NCBI RefSeq assembly: GCF_001591625.1
Contig: NZ_BCVG01000008.1
Span: forward strand, 16,697 to 80,696
From: Metabacillus fastidiosus NBRC 101226
GTDB lineage: Bacteria > Bacillota > Bacilli > Bacillales > Bacillaceae
Reading direction: 5' to 3'
DNA length: 64,000 nucleotides
Shown here piece by piece: positions 26,192 to 35,382 of the stretch; position 1 is the first letter of the stretch, and each line of letters opens with the position of its first letter. The translations under genes were made by a program, and so were the position numbers. Below the pieces are notes generated by a model. The model was not told where the DNA came from. It made no database searches and saw only the letters and a program-made list of their open reading frames with translations.

Positions 26192-26545
26192 ATGGCAGCA
26201 GCAAAGTATGATGTATTTCAAGCTATTGCTGATCCTACTAGGAGAGCAGTGCTTCAATTACTTGCTAATAAGGAATTACCTATCTCAGAAATTACATCTC
26301 ATTTTTCCATTAGTCGGACAGCCGTTGCCAAACATCTTCATATACTTTCAGAAGCAAAATTAGTAAGTGGAAAGAAAGTAGGTAGAGAAAAAATCTATCA
26401 GTTGCAGCCAGAACCCTTAACAGAAGTCCAACAATGGCTTTCTTATTATGAACAATTTTGGAATAATAAATTGTCAATTCTTAAACATGTTGTTGAAAAC
26501 GATAATGAAAATAGCTTAAAAATTATTAAAAGAGACCATGAATGA
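26192..26545 (+). CDS. ArsR family repressor
   Basis: 117 residues, winged helix: FQAIADPTRRAVLQLLANKE, ISEITSHFSISRTAVAKHLH (recognition helix), then the wing VSGKKVGREKIYQL. It lacks the Cys/His metal sites of metal-sensing ArsR proteins, fitting the SdpR-like/SRPBCC-linked subgroup. The ATG directly follows the SRPBCC stop with no gap. It probably represses the promoter at 25687. Confidence 0.9.
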   Translation: MAAAKYDVFQAIADPTRRAVLQLLANKELPISEITSHFSISRTAVAKHLHILSEAKLVSGKKVGREKIYQLQPEPLTEVQQWLSYYEQFWNNKLSILKHVVENDNENSLKIIKRDHE

Positions 26546-26601
26546 GATTATGTACAGCAAATTCGAGAGCCGATAATAAATTTTTCGGCTGTTGAAGAAC
26601 A

Positions 26602-26629
26602 AAGCGATGCTTTTACTAAAGCATCGCTT
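26602..26629. terminator. Hairpin between ArsR and the PBP gene
   Basis: Stem AAGCGATGCTTT / AAAGCATCGCTT, four-base loop, between converging genes. The T run is weak on both strands. Confidence 0.6.
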
Positions 26630-26684
26630 CCATTTAATAAAACTTCCTTTTCTTATGAATAAACTTTTTTGTACTGTTTATTAT

Positions 26685-28835
26685 TTAATCGTCTTTCTTA
26701 CCATGTTTGTTTTCTTTCTCTTTATCTTTCTTGTTTTTCTTCTGTTTTTGTTCTTTCTTTTCATGTTTTTTTCTATCATCATTTTTAGAATGGTTTTCTT
26801 TATGATTTGATTTATCATCTTTCTTCCATTCATCATCGCTTGTCTTCTCTTTGTTTTTCTGCATTTCTTTTTGTTTCTTTATATTTTCTTTTTTCTTTTC
26901 TATTCCTAATTCCTTCTTATATTTACCTCCCAGTAATGAGAGATCAAAGGTTTTTGAAGATATATTATTGTCTGCTTTAGATAAAATTTCTTTGAAAATA
27001 ACAGTGGCCGTTCCGCTGCTGGAAGAAGTAAGGTAATGGTTTTGATCAGTTTTATCGTATCCTAACCAAACGGCTCCTACAATTTGAGGAGTATATCCTA
27101 CAAACCAATGATCTTTTGCTCCATTTTCAGTAGTAAAGGGAAGCTGTGTCGTTCCGGTTTTACCAGCTATGTCTCTATCTTCCATATTAGCTTTTACCCC
27201 TGTTCCTTCTTCTACAACACCTTTTAGCATAAAAGTCATTTTTTGAGCAACTAATGTGTCCATTACTTGAGTTTCTTTTTTATTCCACTTTCCAATTGTC
27301 TCTCCATTAATATCCTCGATTTGATCAATTGCATGCGCTTCTACCATCATCCCGTTGTTAGGAAATGCTGAAAACGCCTGAGCCATTCGTAATGGAGAAG
27401 TTCCTTCGTTCATTCCTCCTAAAGCTAAACCGGGAATATAATCTTTTTCATCTAATTGTATTCCAAACCGCTCAACTGTTTTACCTCCATACTCTATTCC
27501 TATATTTTGTAATAACCAGACTGCCGGAATATTATAAGAATGAATGACTGCATCATACATAGAGACTTGTCCATGAAATGTTTTATCATAATTTTGAGGC
27601 TCGTATCCATTTATATTAAGAGGAGTATCTTCTAATGTATCAAAGATATCGTAACCTTGTTCTAAAGCAGGGGTATACACTGACAAAGGTTTCATAATTG
27701 ACCCTGGCTGTCTTTTCAATTGTGTAGCACGATTAAATTGGCGATATGTATGCTCTCCTCTACCGCCAATAAGGGCACTGATTCCTCCTGTAGATGGATT
27801 AATAAAGATTGCACTGCTTTGAAGAAGCTGATCTGGTTGGCTATTTGGAAATACGTGATCATCTTTATATACCTCTTCAACAGCATTCTGTATCCCAGGA
27901 TTTAGTTCTGTATAAATTTGAAGTCCGCCAGAAAGGATTTCATTTGGTGTAAGATGATATTTGTTAATAGCCTCATCGACTATATGGTCTACATAATGAG
28001 GATATTTTCCTTTATAATCTTCATTCTCCATTTCTTTTAATACAATCTTTTGCTCCCTTGCCTTTTCAAGTTCTTTTTGATTGATATATCCTTCCTTCTT
28101 CATCAATGACAATACAATATTTCTCCGCTCTATTGCCTTATCAAAATTCTTATAAGGCGACAAGACAGACGGTGCTTTGATCAAACCAGCCAGTATAGCA
28201 GACTCACTTAATGTTAATTGGCTTACATCTTTTCCAAAGTAAGCATGAGCTGCTCGCTGAATTCCCCATGCCCCTTCTCCAAAATAGATATGATTTAGAT
28301 ACTGCTCCATGATCTCATCTTTTGAATAAGTACGTTCAATTTTTTTAGTTAGTACTACCTCTTTCAATTTTCTTGTATATGTACGTTCTTGTGAGAGAAA
28401 GACGTTTTTTACTAACTGTTGTGTTATTGTACTTCCTCCTGCTACAATTTCCCCTTTTGTCATATTCATGATCATCGCTCGACCAATGCCTATATAATTA
28501 ATCCCGCTATGTTTATAAAAGCGCTGGTCCTCTGTTGAAATAACAGCATATATCATATGTTTGGGAATTTGTTTTATACTCACTCCCTCGATATTCGAAG
28601 CAGAAATCTTACTTGCTACGTCCCCATTTTGATCGTAAATAATAGTTGGCTGCGGAACAGGATCTTCTAACTTACTTACATCGCTCGTCCAAATAATGAT
28701 ATTAAGAACGAATAAAATACATAAAGTAAATGCCAGCATTATTGATACTATCTTTAATAGGAGGCTTTTAGAGAACCACCAACTCCATGTTTTTCTTAAT
28801 AACTTTTGCTGTTGCTTTCTTTCTATTCTTCCCAT
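26685..28835 (-). CDS. Class A penicillin-binding protein (transglycosylase/transpeptidase)
   Basis: 716 residues, bifunctional peptidoglycan synthase. One N-terminal membrane anchor (about 24-50). GT51 domain with catalytic Glu102 in TEDQRFYKHSG and GGSTITQQLVKN (133-144). Transpeptidase domain with SxxK (Ser379-Lys382, GSIMKP), SYN (433-435) and KTG (559-561). The last 70 residues are extremely Lys/Glu-rich (EKKEQKQKKNKKDKE) and probably disordered or wall-binding. Length and lack of PASTA/FN3 domains resemble B. subtilis PbpF/PbpG, the sporulation-linked class A PBPs, but I do not choose between them. Confidence 0.93.
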   Translation of the reverse strand: MGRIERKQQQKLLRKTWSWWFSKSLLLKIVSIMLAFTLCILFVLNIIIWTSDVSKLEDPVPQPTIIYDQNGDVASKISASNIEGVSIKQIPKHMIYAVISTEDQRFYKHSGINYIGIGRAMIMNMTKGEIVAGGSTITQQLVKNVFLSQERTYTRKLKEVVLTKKIERTYSKDEIMEQYLNHIYFGEGAWGIQRAAHAYFGKDVSQLTLSESAILAGLIKAPSVLSPYKNFDKAIERRNIVLSLMKKEGYINQKELEKAREQKIVLKEMENEDYKGKYPHYVDHIVDEAINKYHLTPNEILSGGLQIYTELNPGIQNAVEEVYKDDHVFPNSQPDQLLQSSAIFINPSTGGISALIGGRGEHTYRQFNRATQLKRQPGSIMKPLSVYTPALEQGYDIFDTLEDTPLNINGYEPQNYDKTFHGQVSMYDAVIHSYNIPAVWLLQNIGIEYGGKTVERFGIQLDEKDYIPGLALGGMNEGTSPLRMAQAFSAFPNNGMMVEAHAIDQIEDINGETIGKWNKKETQVMDTLVAQKMTFMLKGVVEEGTGVKANMEDRDIAGKTGTTQLPFTTENGAKDHWFVGYTPQIVGAVWLGYDKTDQNHYLTSSSSGTATVIFKEILSKADNNISSKTFDLSLLGGKYKKELGIEKKKENIKKQKEMQKNKEKTSDDEWKKDDKSNHKENHSKNDDRKKHEKKEQKQKKNKKDKEKENKHGKKDD

Positions 28836-29216
28836 GCTCAGCTACTCCTTAATTTAATTCCTTGTTAATAAAGCTCCCTTTAAAGAATAAAAGGAAGTAT
28901 TTAACTCCCTCCCATAAAAACAATGATTCTCTTATTTTATTAAGATTTTCATCGATTTTTCCTTATGTTAATATTCACATTTAGTAATATTCGAAATGTG
29001 AATATTGTTTAAGAGGGTTGGAGCAACATGCTTATTAGCTTAAGCGGGTGGTCCCATAAAAAACTCTGCAAAAATTGCTATAAAACAAAAACCCGTACTA
29101 ATACTATTCGCAACAATTGTAATTATGGAGAGATAAGCAGTAATTTTATAAATCAAATTATACAACAGTAGAAATGTTAAGAAGTGAATAATAAAAGACC
29201 TCAAAAAGAGGCCTGT
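28836..29216. other. Spacer with a 12-bp inverted repeat and a possible small gene
   Basis: ATATTCACATTT (28971-28982) and AAATGTGAATAT (28994-29005) form a perfect dyad with 11 bases between, the right size for a repressor site or hairpin. A 47-codon frame begins at 29028 (MLISLSGWSHKKLCKNCYK...) with three Cys and a site GGAG only four bases before the ATG. It ends at 29171. Existence of the gene is uncertain. Confidence 0.35.
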
Positions 29217-29432
29217 TTACTTTAAGAATATTGATGCGACTACAAAACCTATTATGATTACAAGGATAAGTATTCCGGTGCCTTTCCAACCTAAACTGGA
29301 TACTAAATCAGCGAGATTTCCAGTTTCCGTCCTATTAAACGCATCATTCATATTTCCGGTTGGATTTCTCTTTAATTCTTCTTGTCTTAATCTTTCTCTT
29401 TTTCTTGCAGGAGTTTCTTTATCTTTATTCAA
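29217..29432 (-). CDS. DUF6366 family small membrane protein
   Basis: About 71 residues. The charged head KETPARKRERLRQEELKRNP, then TGNMNDAFNRTETGNLADLV and SLGWKGTGILILVIII with one C-terminal membrane helix, is the DUF6366 pattern common in Bacillaceae. The preferred start is TTG 29432, five bases after GGGGGTG; an ATG 24 bases upstream lacks a site. Function unknown. Confidence 0.8.
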   Translation of the reverse strand: MNKDKETPARKRERLRQEELKRNPTGNMNDAFNRTETGNLADLVSSLGWKGTGILILVIIIGFVVASIFLK

Positions 29433-29577
29433 TATAACACCCCCATTTTCTATCATTCTAACATATATCGTTTAATCCTCTTCCAATGAATCTATCTTTA
29501 AGGAATATCTCTGCTTCTTGCATCATACATCTAGTCAAAGTTGATTTTGAATTTTTCAGCTAGTACAAAGAACGCAT

Positions 29578-30183
29578 TTAGAATGCTTTTCGTTGGTAAA
29601 TAATAATGGTAATCCCCCAAGAAATAGCATAGACTATCACGATAACAAGTGTCGCTCCTGTATATAAAGCCGGGACGGATAAATTAACAATAAAATCAGT
29701 TATTGCTGTTAAATGTTCAGCTATAAACGATGCAATAGGCCGTGCTATCCATGTTAAAAGAGCAAAGCTAATGAGAACAACTGTTGTAATATAGCCTGGT
29801 TTAAATATATAAAATAATGGGAAGGTAAATGCAGCAAATAATAAGAATAAGCTACTGCCAATCGCAATATCAGTCATCGTAAACGGTTTATTGAAAGCAA
29901 ATAATGCTAGACTTGTCACCCCAATTGCTAAAACCATATAAACAATAGCGCCAAGATAGCGTGATGCGATAATTTCCGTACGTGTATAAGGTAAGGAATT
30001 TAATAATATATTTGTCTCTGCTTTTTCATCGTAAGCATATGTGTTAAAGGGAATAAAAATACTGGCAACGAGAAAAGTCAAAGCTGGATATACGTCTATA
30101 ATGATAAAGAATAAAATAAAAGGAATAAAGATTAATAGCTGTCTTTTTTGTAGTATGACATCACGTCTGATTAAATTAAGCAT
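29578..30183 (-). CDS. ABC-2 type permease of a GntR-ABC operon
   Basis: 201 residues and six membrane helices, the ABC2_membrane_5 type. The head MLNLIRRDVILQKRQLLIFI is followed by the cytoplasmic loop FNTYAYDEKAETNILLNSLP, a conserved segment that precedes the coupling helix. It overlaps the ATPase gene by 8 bases and is the last gene of GntR - ATPase - permease. The likely cargo is a peptide antibiotic or cell-wall-active compound, by analogy with YtrABCDEF. No terminator is obvious downstream. Confidence 0.85.
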   Translation of the reverse strand: MLNLIRRDVILQKRQLLIFIPFILFFIIIDVYPALTFLVASIFIPFNTYAYDEKAETNILLNSLPYTRTEIIASRYLGAIVYMVLAIGVTSLALFAFNKPFTMTDIAIGSSLFLLFAAFTFPLFYIFKPGYITTVVLISFALLTWIARPIASFIAEHLTAITDFIVNLSVPALYTGATLVIVIVYAISWGITIIIYQRKAF

Positions 30184-31042
30184 GTTGTATTCCTCCTTTC
30201 AAGTAATACATGATATCTTCCAGAGAGGCACGTTCAATGACAACTGTGTCTCCGAAAGTATTTTTCACTGCTTTAATATTATCCGTTAATGCTTCAAATC
30301 CTGTTGATGCACGATGAACATGAATAAATGCCTTTTCAGTGTCTCTATCCAGAAGTTCCAATCCTCCTTTAACGAGCGCATAGTTTTCAGCTACGTCATG
30401 AATGGACTGATTAAATACTAAATCACCTCTCTGTATTAAAGCTATATAATCTGCGATACGATCTAAATCAGTTGTAATATGCGTAGAGAAGAAAATGGTA
30501 CGATTACCATCAATCATTAATTCCTGTAAAAGATCCAATAACTCTCGTCTAAAAATAGGGTCTAAGCCTGCTGTTGGTTCGTCCATAATGATCAGCTCTG
30601 CATGATGTGATAGTGCTACCGCCAATGATGCCTTCATTTGCATCCCTTTTGAAAAAGTTTTCATTGCTTTATTAAGCGGTAATTCGAATTTTTCAACATA
30701 TTGATAAAATAGTGTATCATTCCATTGTTTGTAAGCTGGTGCTACAATGCGTTTTATATCCTTTAAGTTCAGTCCTTCAAAAAATACATTGCCATCGTAT
30801 ACAAACCCAATGCGCTCCTTGATCGCCTTCTCATGCGTCTTATAGTCCAACCCGAAAATCTTAACTTCTCCGGCATCTGGTTTTAATAGATTCATCATCA
30901 TTTTTATCGTTGTCGACTTACCAGCCCCATTTGCTCCAATGAATCCCGTTACAAAGCCTTGTTTCACTTGTAAATCAATATTTTTAACGGAAAAATCTTT
31001 GAATTTCTTCGTTACATTTTTTAATTCAACCACATTCTCCAT
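30176..31042 (-). CDS. ABC transporter ATP-binding protein
   Basis: 288 residues. Walker A GANGAGKST (about 35-43), signature region TFSKGMQMKASLAVAL, Walker B ELIIMDEPTAGLDP, switch His in FFSTHIT. A C-terminal extension of about 70 residues follows (TGFEALTDNIKAVKNTFG). The YtrB-like group carries this SKGM-type signature. It lies 5 bases after the GntR gene and overlaps the permease, so the three are one operon. Confidence 0.92.
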   Translation of the reverse strand: MENVVELKNVTKKFKDFSVKNIDLQVKQGFVTGFIGANGAGKSTTIKMMMNLLKPDAGEVKIFGLDYKTHEKAIKERIGFVYDGNVFFEGLNLKDIKRIVAPAYKQWNDTLFYQYVEKFELPLNKAMKTFSKGMQMKASLAVALSHHAELIIMDEPTAGLDPIFRRELLDLLQELMIDGNRTIFFSTHITTDLDRIADYIALIQRGDLVFNQSIHDVAENYALVKGGLELLDRDTEKAFIHVHRASTGFEALTDNIKAVKNTFGDTVVIERASLEDIMYYLKGGIQHA

Positions 31043-31047
31043 TCATC

Positions 31048-31419
31048 TCACTCCTCATATAAAATCTTTAATAATTGCTGCAGCTCATCAAGTGACAGGC
31101 CAACTTCTCTGCTATTCGTTATGACCGCACTCAGCTGCTCCTCAATGACCTTCAGTTTCTTCTCTCTTATAACCTCTAAATTTTGCTCTGCCACAAAAGA
31201 CCCTTTTCCGACAATGGAGTAGATAAATCCCGCCTTCTCCAATTCCTCATAGGCACGTTTCGTCGTTATAACACTAATTTGTAAATCCTTTGCGAGCTTA
31301 CGCATGGAAGGTATTGCTGTCCCCTCCTGTAATTCCCCTGCTAAAATAGACGATTTAATTTGATTCGTAATTTGTTCATAAATAGGTTCCTTTGAACTAT
31401 TGGAAATAATTATTTGCAT
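31048..31419 (-). CDS. GntR family regulator (YtrA subfamily)
   Basis: 123 residues: the N-terminal winged helix (PIYEQITNQIKSSILAGELQ, IPSMRKLAKDLQISVITTKR, VGKGSFVAEQN) is followed by only a short two-helix tail, the hallmark of the YtrA subfamily that controls ABC transporter operons. The first gene of the three-gene unit; probably binds the promoter of its own operon. Confidence 0.9.
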   Translation of the reverse strand: MQIIISNSSKEPIYEQITNQIKSSILAGELQEGTAIPSMRKLAKDLQISVITTKRAYEELEKAGFIYSIVGKGSFVAEQNLEVIREKKLKVIEEQLSAVITNSREVGLSLDELQQLLKILYEE

Positions 31420-31439
31420 GCCAATCCCTCTTCTTTATT

Positions 31440-31660
31440 TTTTTGGAAACATACTTGAAATAATGTCCTGTACTACTGGAATCAGTGTAACAGTAAAGTG
31501 AATTGTCATGACCATGTAAAAAAACGGAAAGAAATAAGGTCAATTGAACAATTAAAAAATACCAATGGTGATCATCCAGTGTTTTGCTAGATTAATATTA
31601 TGTGTTTTTTTCTGTGCCCGTCATTTGAACACTGCTCCTCTCATGTTTCATCATTTTGAG
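31440..31660 (-). pseudogene. Decayed membrane-protein gene upstream of the GntR operon
   Basis: A minus-strand start with a site (GAGAGGAGC, ATG at about 31638) gives only MTGTEKNT before a stop. The next frame continues NLAKHWMITIGIF, then after more stops FFYMVMTIHFTVTLIPVVQD and IISSMFP. This is a membrane protein with frameshifts and stops. It lay between the operon promoter and GntR and may have been its first gene. Confidence 0.4.
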
Positions 31661-31757
31661 TATTTACTAAATTCAACTCCGAGTGTAGTCGTTGTTCCCC
31701 TTTCATTAATTGTCATTGAAGAACGATCTACATATAATTAACTACACTTTTTATATA

Positions 31758-31789
31758 ATGTATATATACTATATTAACATTATATACAT
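31758..31789 (-). promoter_or_regulatory. Candidate operator of the first GntR operon
   Basis: ATGTATATA (31758-31766) and TATATACAT (31781-31789) form a 9-bp inverted repeat in a promoter-like AT-rich stretch. YtrA-type regulators bind long inverted repeats. It is 340 bases upstream of GntR, beyond the decayed gene. Confidence 0.4.
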
Positions 31790-32087
31790 CTGTGAAACAT
31801 CATGCAACCGTTTTATTTGAAATGAAAGGAAATTACATATACCTATCCAAAAAGCTATCTAAAAGATACTGTATTACTCATATCTAACTATTTGATCAAA
31901 TTAGCACCATCAGCTTTCATAAATAAACAAACAGAAAGAGCATGTTTTGATAAAAGATTGATCAAAACATGCTCTTATTAGACTTGAAAGGTTATAAAAT
32001 ATTTGATTACTTTTGAAATTCTAGTTTAACTAACATTGTTGTTTTTAAATTCAATTTGATTAGAAGAACCCGCTTATATCCCTAAGT
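31790..32087. other. Spacer with a 15-bp perfect hairpin
   Basis: AGAGCATGTTTTGAT (31937-31951) pairs with ATCAAAACATGCTCT (31961-31975) over a nine-base loop. It may terminate transcription. A matching hairpin with one compensated pair lies at 62189-62227. Nothing else recognised. Confidence 0.6.
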
Positions 32088-32603
32088 TTATTGCTTCACA
32101 TCTAAAAGTAATTTTATCTCTTTTATTTGCTCTATATGTCGCTGTTCATGTAAATATATCTGTTCAATCCATTGGTCAAGAGGTAATTCACCTAAAGCAG
32201 GATGCTTCATTGATTTTTCCTTCAATATGGCTTTATCTTCTATAGTACTAAGAAAAGTAATCAATTTTTTTCTCGAATCGTTTAACAAATCAATTATTTG
32301 CGGTACTTCAAATGATTTTACATCTGGTTCAACGATTTTTGGAGCTTTAATCTTTTTCGTTCTATCCAATAATATAAAGTGAACATTTTTCCGTTCTTTT
32401 TGAGTATGATCATTCTCTTTTAATCCCCATGCTATAGCCTTTATAGATGCCTCTTCCACTAAAACTAAGTGATGGCAAACTTGTGCTATACTCCACATAT
32501 TCATATCAGGCTTACTATTAAATTGAGCATTACTTAATAAATCAATTTCCTCTACTAGGTTCTTTCTCGTTTCATACAGATTGTCATTTATTAATTTATT
32601 CAT
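32088..32603 (-). CDS. DinB superfamily protein
   Basis: 171 residues, four-helix bundle of the DinB_2 type. Candidate metal ligands: His in MWSIAQVCHHLVLVEEA (near 44-45) and the pair in IYLHEQRHIEQIK (near 152 and 156). Members include YfiT/bacillithiol transferase-like proteins. It is only distantly like the other DinB protein at 6.9 kb. Transcribed alone. Confidence 0.85.
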   Translation of the reverse strand: MNKLINDNLYETRKNLVEEIDLLSNAQFNSKPDMNMWSIAQVCHHLVLVEEASIKAIAWGLKENDHTQKERKNVHFILLDRTKKIKAPKIVEPDVKSFEVPQIIDLLNDSRKKLITFLSTIEDKAILKEKSMKHPALGELPLDQWIEQIYLHEQRHIEQIKEIKLLLDVKQ

Positions 32604-32745
32604 AAGATTTCTCCCTTCACGAGAAAATGCGTACTTAGATTCCTATTCTGCTTTCATTCATATTATTAGATAAATATATCTAAGGCAGAAAACATCGCAA
32701 CATTTTTATACCTATATGGAATCATTTAAAATACCATTTCTTATT

Positions 32746-33615
32746 TCATAATGCATGCTTTTTATAGTATGCCGGCTTTAGTTCAGCAATTAAGATTGCC
32801 GTCATAATTAATACAGCTCCCATAATCATGCGGCCTGTCAGCATTTCATGTAACAATAAAACCGATAACAGCATACAAAAAAATGATTCTGTTGATAAAA
32901 TAATAGCTGCCTTTGTAGCGGTTGTGTATTGATGTGCGATATTTTGCAAAAGATAGGCGATTGTTGTTGAAAAGACTGCTAAATATACAATCGAATACAC
33001 CGCTTCTTTTTCTATCGTTGTCGGTATATCCCCTTGAGTGAACATCACGACTACACTAATGAGAGCTGCGGTTATGAATTGTACAATTGTGAGTGAAATC
33101 GCATCTTCCTTTTGAATAAAACGATTTGTATAAAAAATATCAAAAGCAAAGCCAACTGCACAAGCAAGGGATAATAGATCCCCTATGTTGATCGTCATAG
33201 AACCTTGCAATGATAAAAAGCCGATACCTATGATCGCTATACCTGAGCCGAATATTTCATATCGATCAATTTTACGCTTGTAAATGAGATAAGCAATGAG
33301 TGGTACAATGACAACATTGACTGCTGTTAAAAATGCGTTTTTAGATGGTGTTGTATAGTGTAACCCGACCGTTTGCAAAGCAAAGGCGATATATAAAATA
33401 GTTCCTAAGACAGCGCCTTTCCACACGACAGTTTTTGTGAATTTTTTAAATTTGTAGCCAAATAGAATTGTAAGTATAAGTGCAGCTAAAACAAATCTTC
33501 CTGCCATCACTTGATAAGCGGTTAAATAGTCTAATGCAATGGCAGTCACAACAAATCCGCTACCCCAAATAATCGCTGTAGTGAGCAGCATTCCGTCACC
33601 TATGTATTGTTTCAT
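32746..33615 (-). CDS. EamA/DMT superfamily transporter
   Basis: About 289 residues with ten membrane helices in two EamA repeats (first from LLTTAIIWGSGFVVTAIALD, second from DLLSLACAVGFAFDIFYTNR). This is a drug/metabolite exporter of unknown substrate. ATG 33615 follows AGGAGG at eight bases; an in-frame ATG 33 bases upstream is less likely. The final residues AELKPAYYKKHAL are cytoplasmic. Confidence 0.9.
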   Translation of the reverse strand: MKQYIGDGMLLTTAIIWGSGFVVTAIALDYLTAYQVMAGRFVLAALILTILFGYKFKKFTKTVVWKGAVLGTILYIAFALQTVGLHYTTPSKNAFLTAVNVVIVPLIAYLIYKRKIDRYEIFGSGIAIIGIGFLSLQGSMTINIGDLLSLACAVGFAFDIFYTNRFIQKEDAISLTIVQFITAALISVVVMFTQGDIPTTIEKEAVYSIVYLAVFSTTIAYLLQNIAHQYTTATKAAIILSTESFFCMLLSVLLLHEMLTGRMIMGAVLIMTAILIAELKPAYYKKHAL

Positions 33616-33684
33616 CTCTTTCTCCTCCTGACTAAACAATAATAGCACGAGAAGAAATACAGCAAGCTTATTTTTGTACTAATT

Positions 33685-34203
33685 TCACATCAGGTCAAAT
33701 TCTGTTCCTTTAGGATATAAAGCAATATATTCTTCTTCAGGGTTCGAGTAACCGATTTTTAATCCTTCAAGAAGGTCGTTACTCTTTAGTTCTTCTATAA
33801 TCGTTGTTACAGCCTTCTCTATATCTACAACATAGTTGAAAATATTAGCTGTTCCACTGCCAATATCTCCGCCATCGCAAAAACCATTACCTGTCCATCC
33901 TAAACATTCATTCATTAAGTCTTCCACATGATGTCTCTTTTCAAGTACCGCTTCCATGTCTTTTTCTTCATAGCTATATTGAACAACTAATTCAATTAGT
34001 TCATCTTCATCAACATAATTATAACCTTCATTAGTTTTTTCCTCGGCTAATGTATCCATCACTTTTTCCGCTCTTTGAAATAAGCTCAGCTTTTTTTCTT
34101 CCGTTTCTCCGGTATTTCCAACAGGGCCATAGTGGATTATTAAAGTTTTACCATCTTGCCATACTTCCCAATATAAAACTTCATCATCCACTTGCTTTAT
34201 CAT
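33685..34203 (-). CDS. WGR-domain-like protein
   Basis: About 172 residues. The N-terminus (LYWEVWQDGKTLIIHYGPVG NTGE, written here in two parts) matches the WGR fold with a Gly-Pro-Val-Gly turn in place of the usual WGRVG. The middle is acidic and helical (NYVDEDELIELVVQYSYEEK). The C-terminus carries CDGGDIGSGTANIFNYVVD, found in small cytosolic Bacillus proteins. WGR domains bind nucleic acid in PARPs, but no catalytic domain is present here. Start uncertain: GGGGGTG lies 15 bases before ATG 34203 and overlaps an ATG at 34227. Confidence 0.7.
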   Translation of the reverse strand: MIKQVDDEVLYWEVWQDGKTLIIHYGPVGNTGETEEKKLSLFQRAEKVMDTLAEEKTNEGYNYVDEDELIELVVQYSYEEKDMEAVLEKRHHVEDLMNECLGWTGNGFCDGGDIGSGTANIFNYVVDIEKAVTTIIEELKSNDLLEGLKIGYSNPEEEYIALYPKGTEFDLM

Positions 34204-34323
34204 CTTAATCAGAACGAACACCCCCATACTATTTTAAATAGATTATATCATTTGTCTTTAAAACATTATGTAACTATTAAAAAGAGCATATAAAATAATT
34301 TTTATATGCCAAATCTATTAAGC

Positions 34324-35346
34324 TTACTCTATTATAGCTGTAATAATATGTTCTTTAATCAATGTCCACCTGTCACTAGGATTCATGATGAATTCCGATG
34401 CAATGGCTATGACCAGGTCTTTTTCCGGAATACAGCAAATGACATTGCCGCCATCGCCCAGTGCCAAGTATGCAAAAATTCCGTTCTCTTCACGCAGCCA
34501 CCATAAATAGCCGTAATTATTAGGGTTCATCACTGTTGATTCACGAATCCATTTGTTTGAGATAATTTGCTTATTGTCCCAAATACCTCTGTTTATATAT
34601 AAAAAACCGAAACTTGCCATATCCTGTGCAGTTAATGTGAGTCCCCATCCTCCTGTAGAGTTACCGTTTGGGTCTTTCACCCACCCTTTCACATTTTCCC
34701 CGAATAAATCTTCAAATCCAAATGACTTCATTTCATGATCAGGGATTTCTTTCATACCAATAGGTTTAAATAAGTATTCGTTGGCAAGCTCACGGGCACT
34801 TTTCCCTGTACTACGAGTAATAATGGCTGAAAGCAGGTGTGCTCCCGCAGTGGAATATTTAAAAGTTCCGATACTTCCCTTTTGACCTAATATATCCAGC
34901 GTATACTTTATCCAATCAGGCTGCATGCACATTTTGTCCAGTGGTTCATGCCAGTCCTCAAATGGATAAGGAGCCGTCATAGTGAGAAGATGGCGTATCG
35001 TGATTTCTTGTTTCTGTCTATCAGCAGGGTCGGGCACATATTCGGGGAAAAAATCGAGTACTTTCTGATCTGCATTTTTAATATATCCTGCCTCTATTAC
35101 AATACCGATGAGGGCTGATATGATACTTTTCGTTACAGATGTCATATGGTACGCATTATCCGCTCCATAACCGTTATAATATCTTTCATAGGCAATATAT
35201 CCATTTTTCACAATAACAATGCCGTTTATATTGCTGTACTCAGATTTTATAGCAGGATCAAGCTTTGAAAGCTTCTCAGCATCCATTCCTAAAGTTTTAG
35301 GGTCTGCAACTTGCCATTCTGTAGACGGCCAGTAGTTTCTTTGCAT
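34324..35346 (-). CDS. Serine hydrolase, beta-lactamase/class C PBP-like
   Basis: About 340 residues without a signal peptide, so cytoplasmic. SxxK nucleophile in TSVTKSIIS, YxN-type motif as YST in FKYSTAGAHLLSAI, and the third motif region near LALGDGGNVICCIP. GGWGLTLTAQDMASFGFLYI is typical of EstB/AmpC-like family members. It lies just downstream of a MerR regulator on the same strand (about 36 bases apart), which probably controls it. Could be an esterase or a D-aminopeptidase. Confidence 0.88.
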   Translation of the reverse strand: MQRNYWPSTEWQVADPKTLGMDAEKLSKLDPAIKSEYSNINGIVIVKNGYIAYERYYNGYGADNAYHMTSVTKSIISALIGIVIEAGYIKNADQKVLDFFPEYVPDPADRQKQEITIRHLLTMTAPYPFEDWHEPLDKMCMQPDWIKYTLDILGQKGSIGTFKYSTAGAHLLSAIITRSTGKSARELANEYLFKPIGMKEIPDHEMKSFGFEDLFGENVKGWVKDPNGNSTGGWGLTLTAQDMASFGFLYINRGIWDNKQIISNKWIRESTVMNPNNYGYLWWLREENGIFAYLALGDGGNVICCIPEKDLVIAIASEFIMNPSDRWTLIKEHIITAIIE

Positions 35347-35382
35347 GATAAATCCCTCTCTAAAAAACATTTTTTATTATTG

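Noticed and set aside
26592..26810. Plus-strand Phe/Leu-rich frame of 72 codons
   Set aside because: It is antisense to the Lys/Glu-rich tail of the PBP; AAG/GAA repeats read backwards give Phe/Leu.
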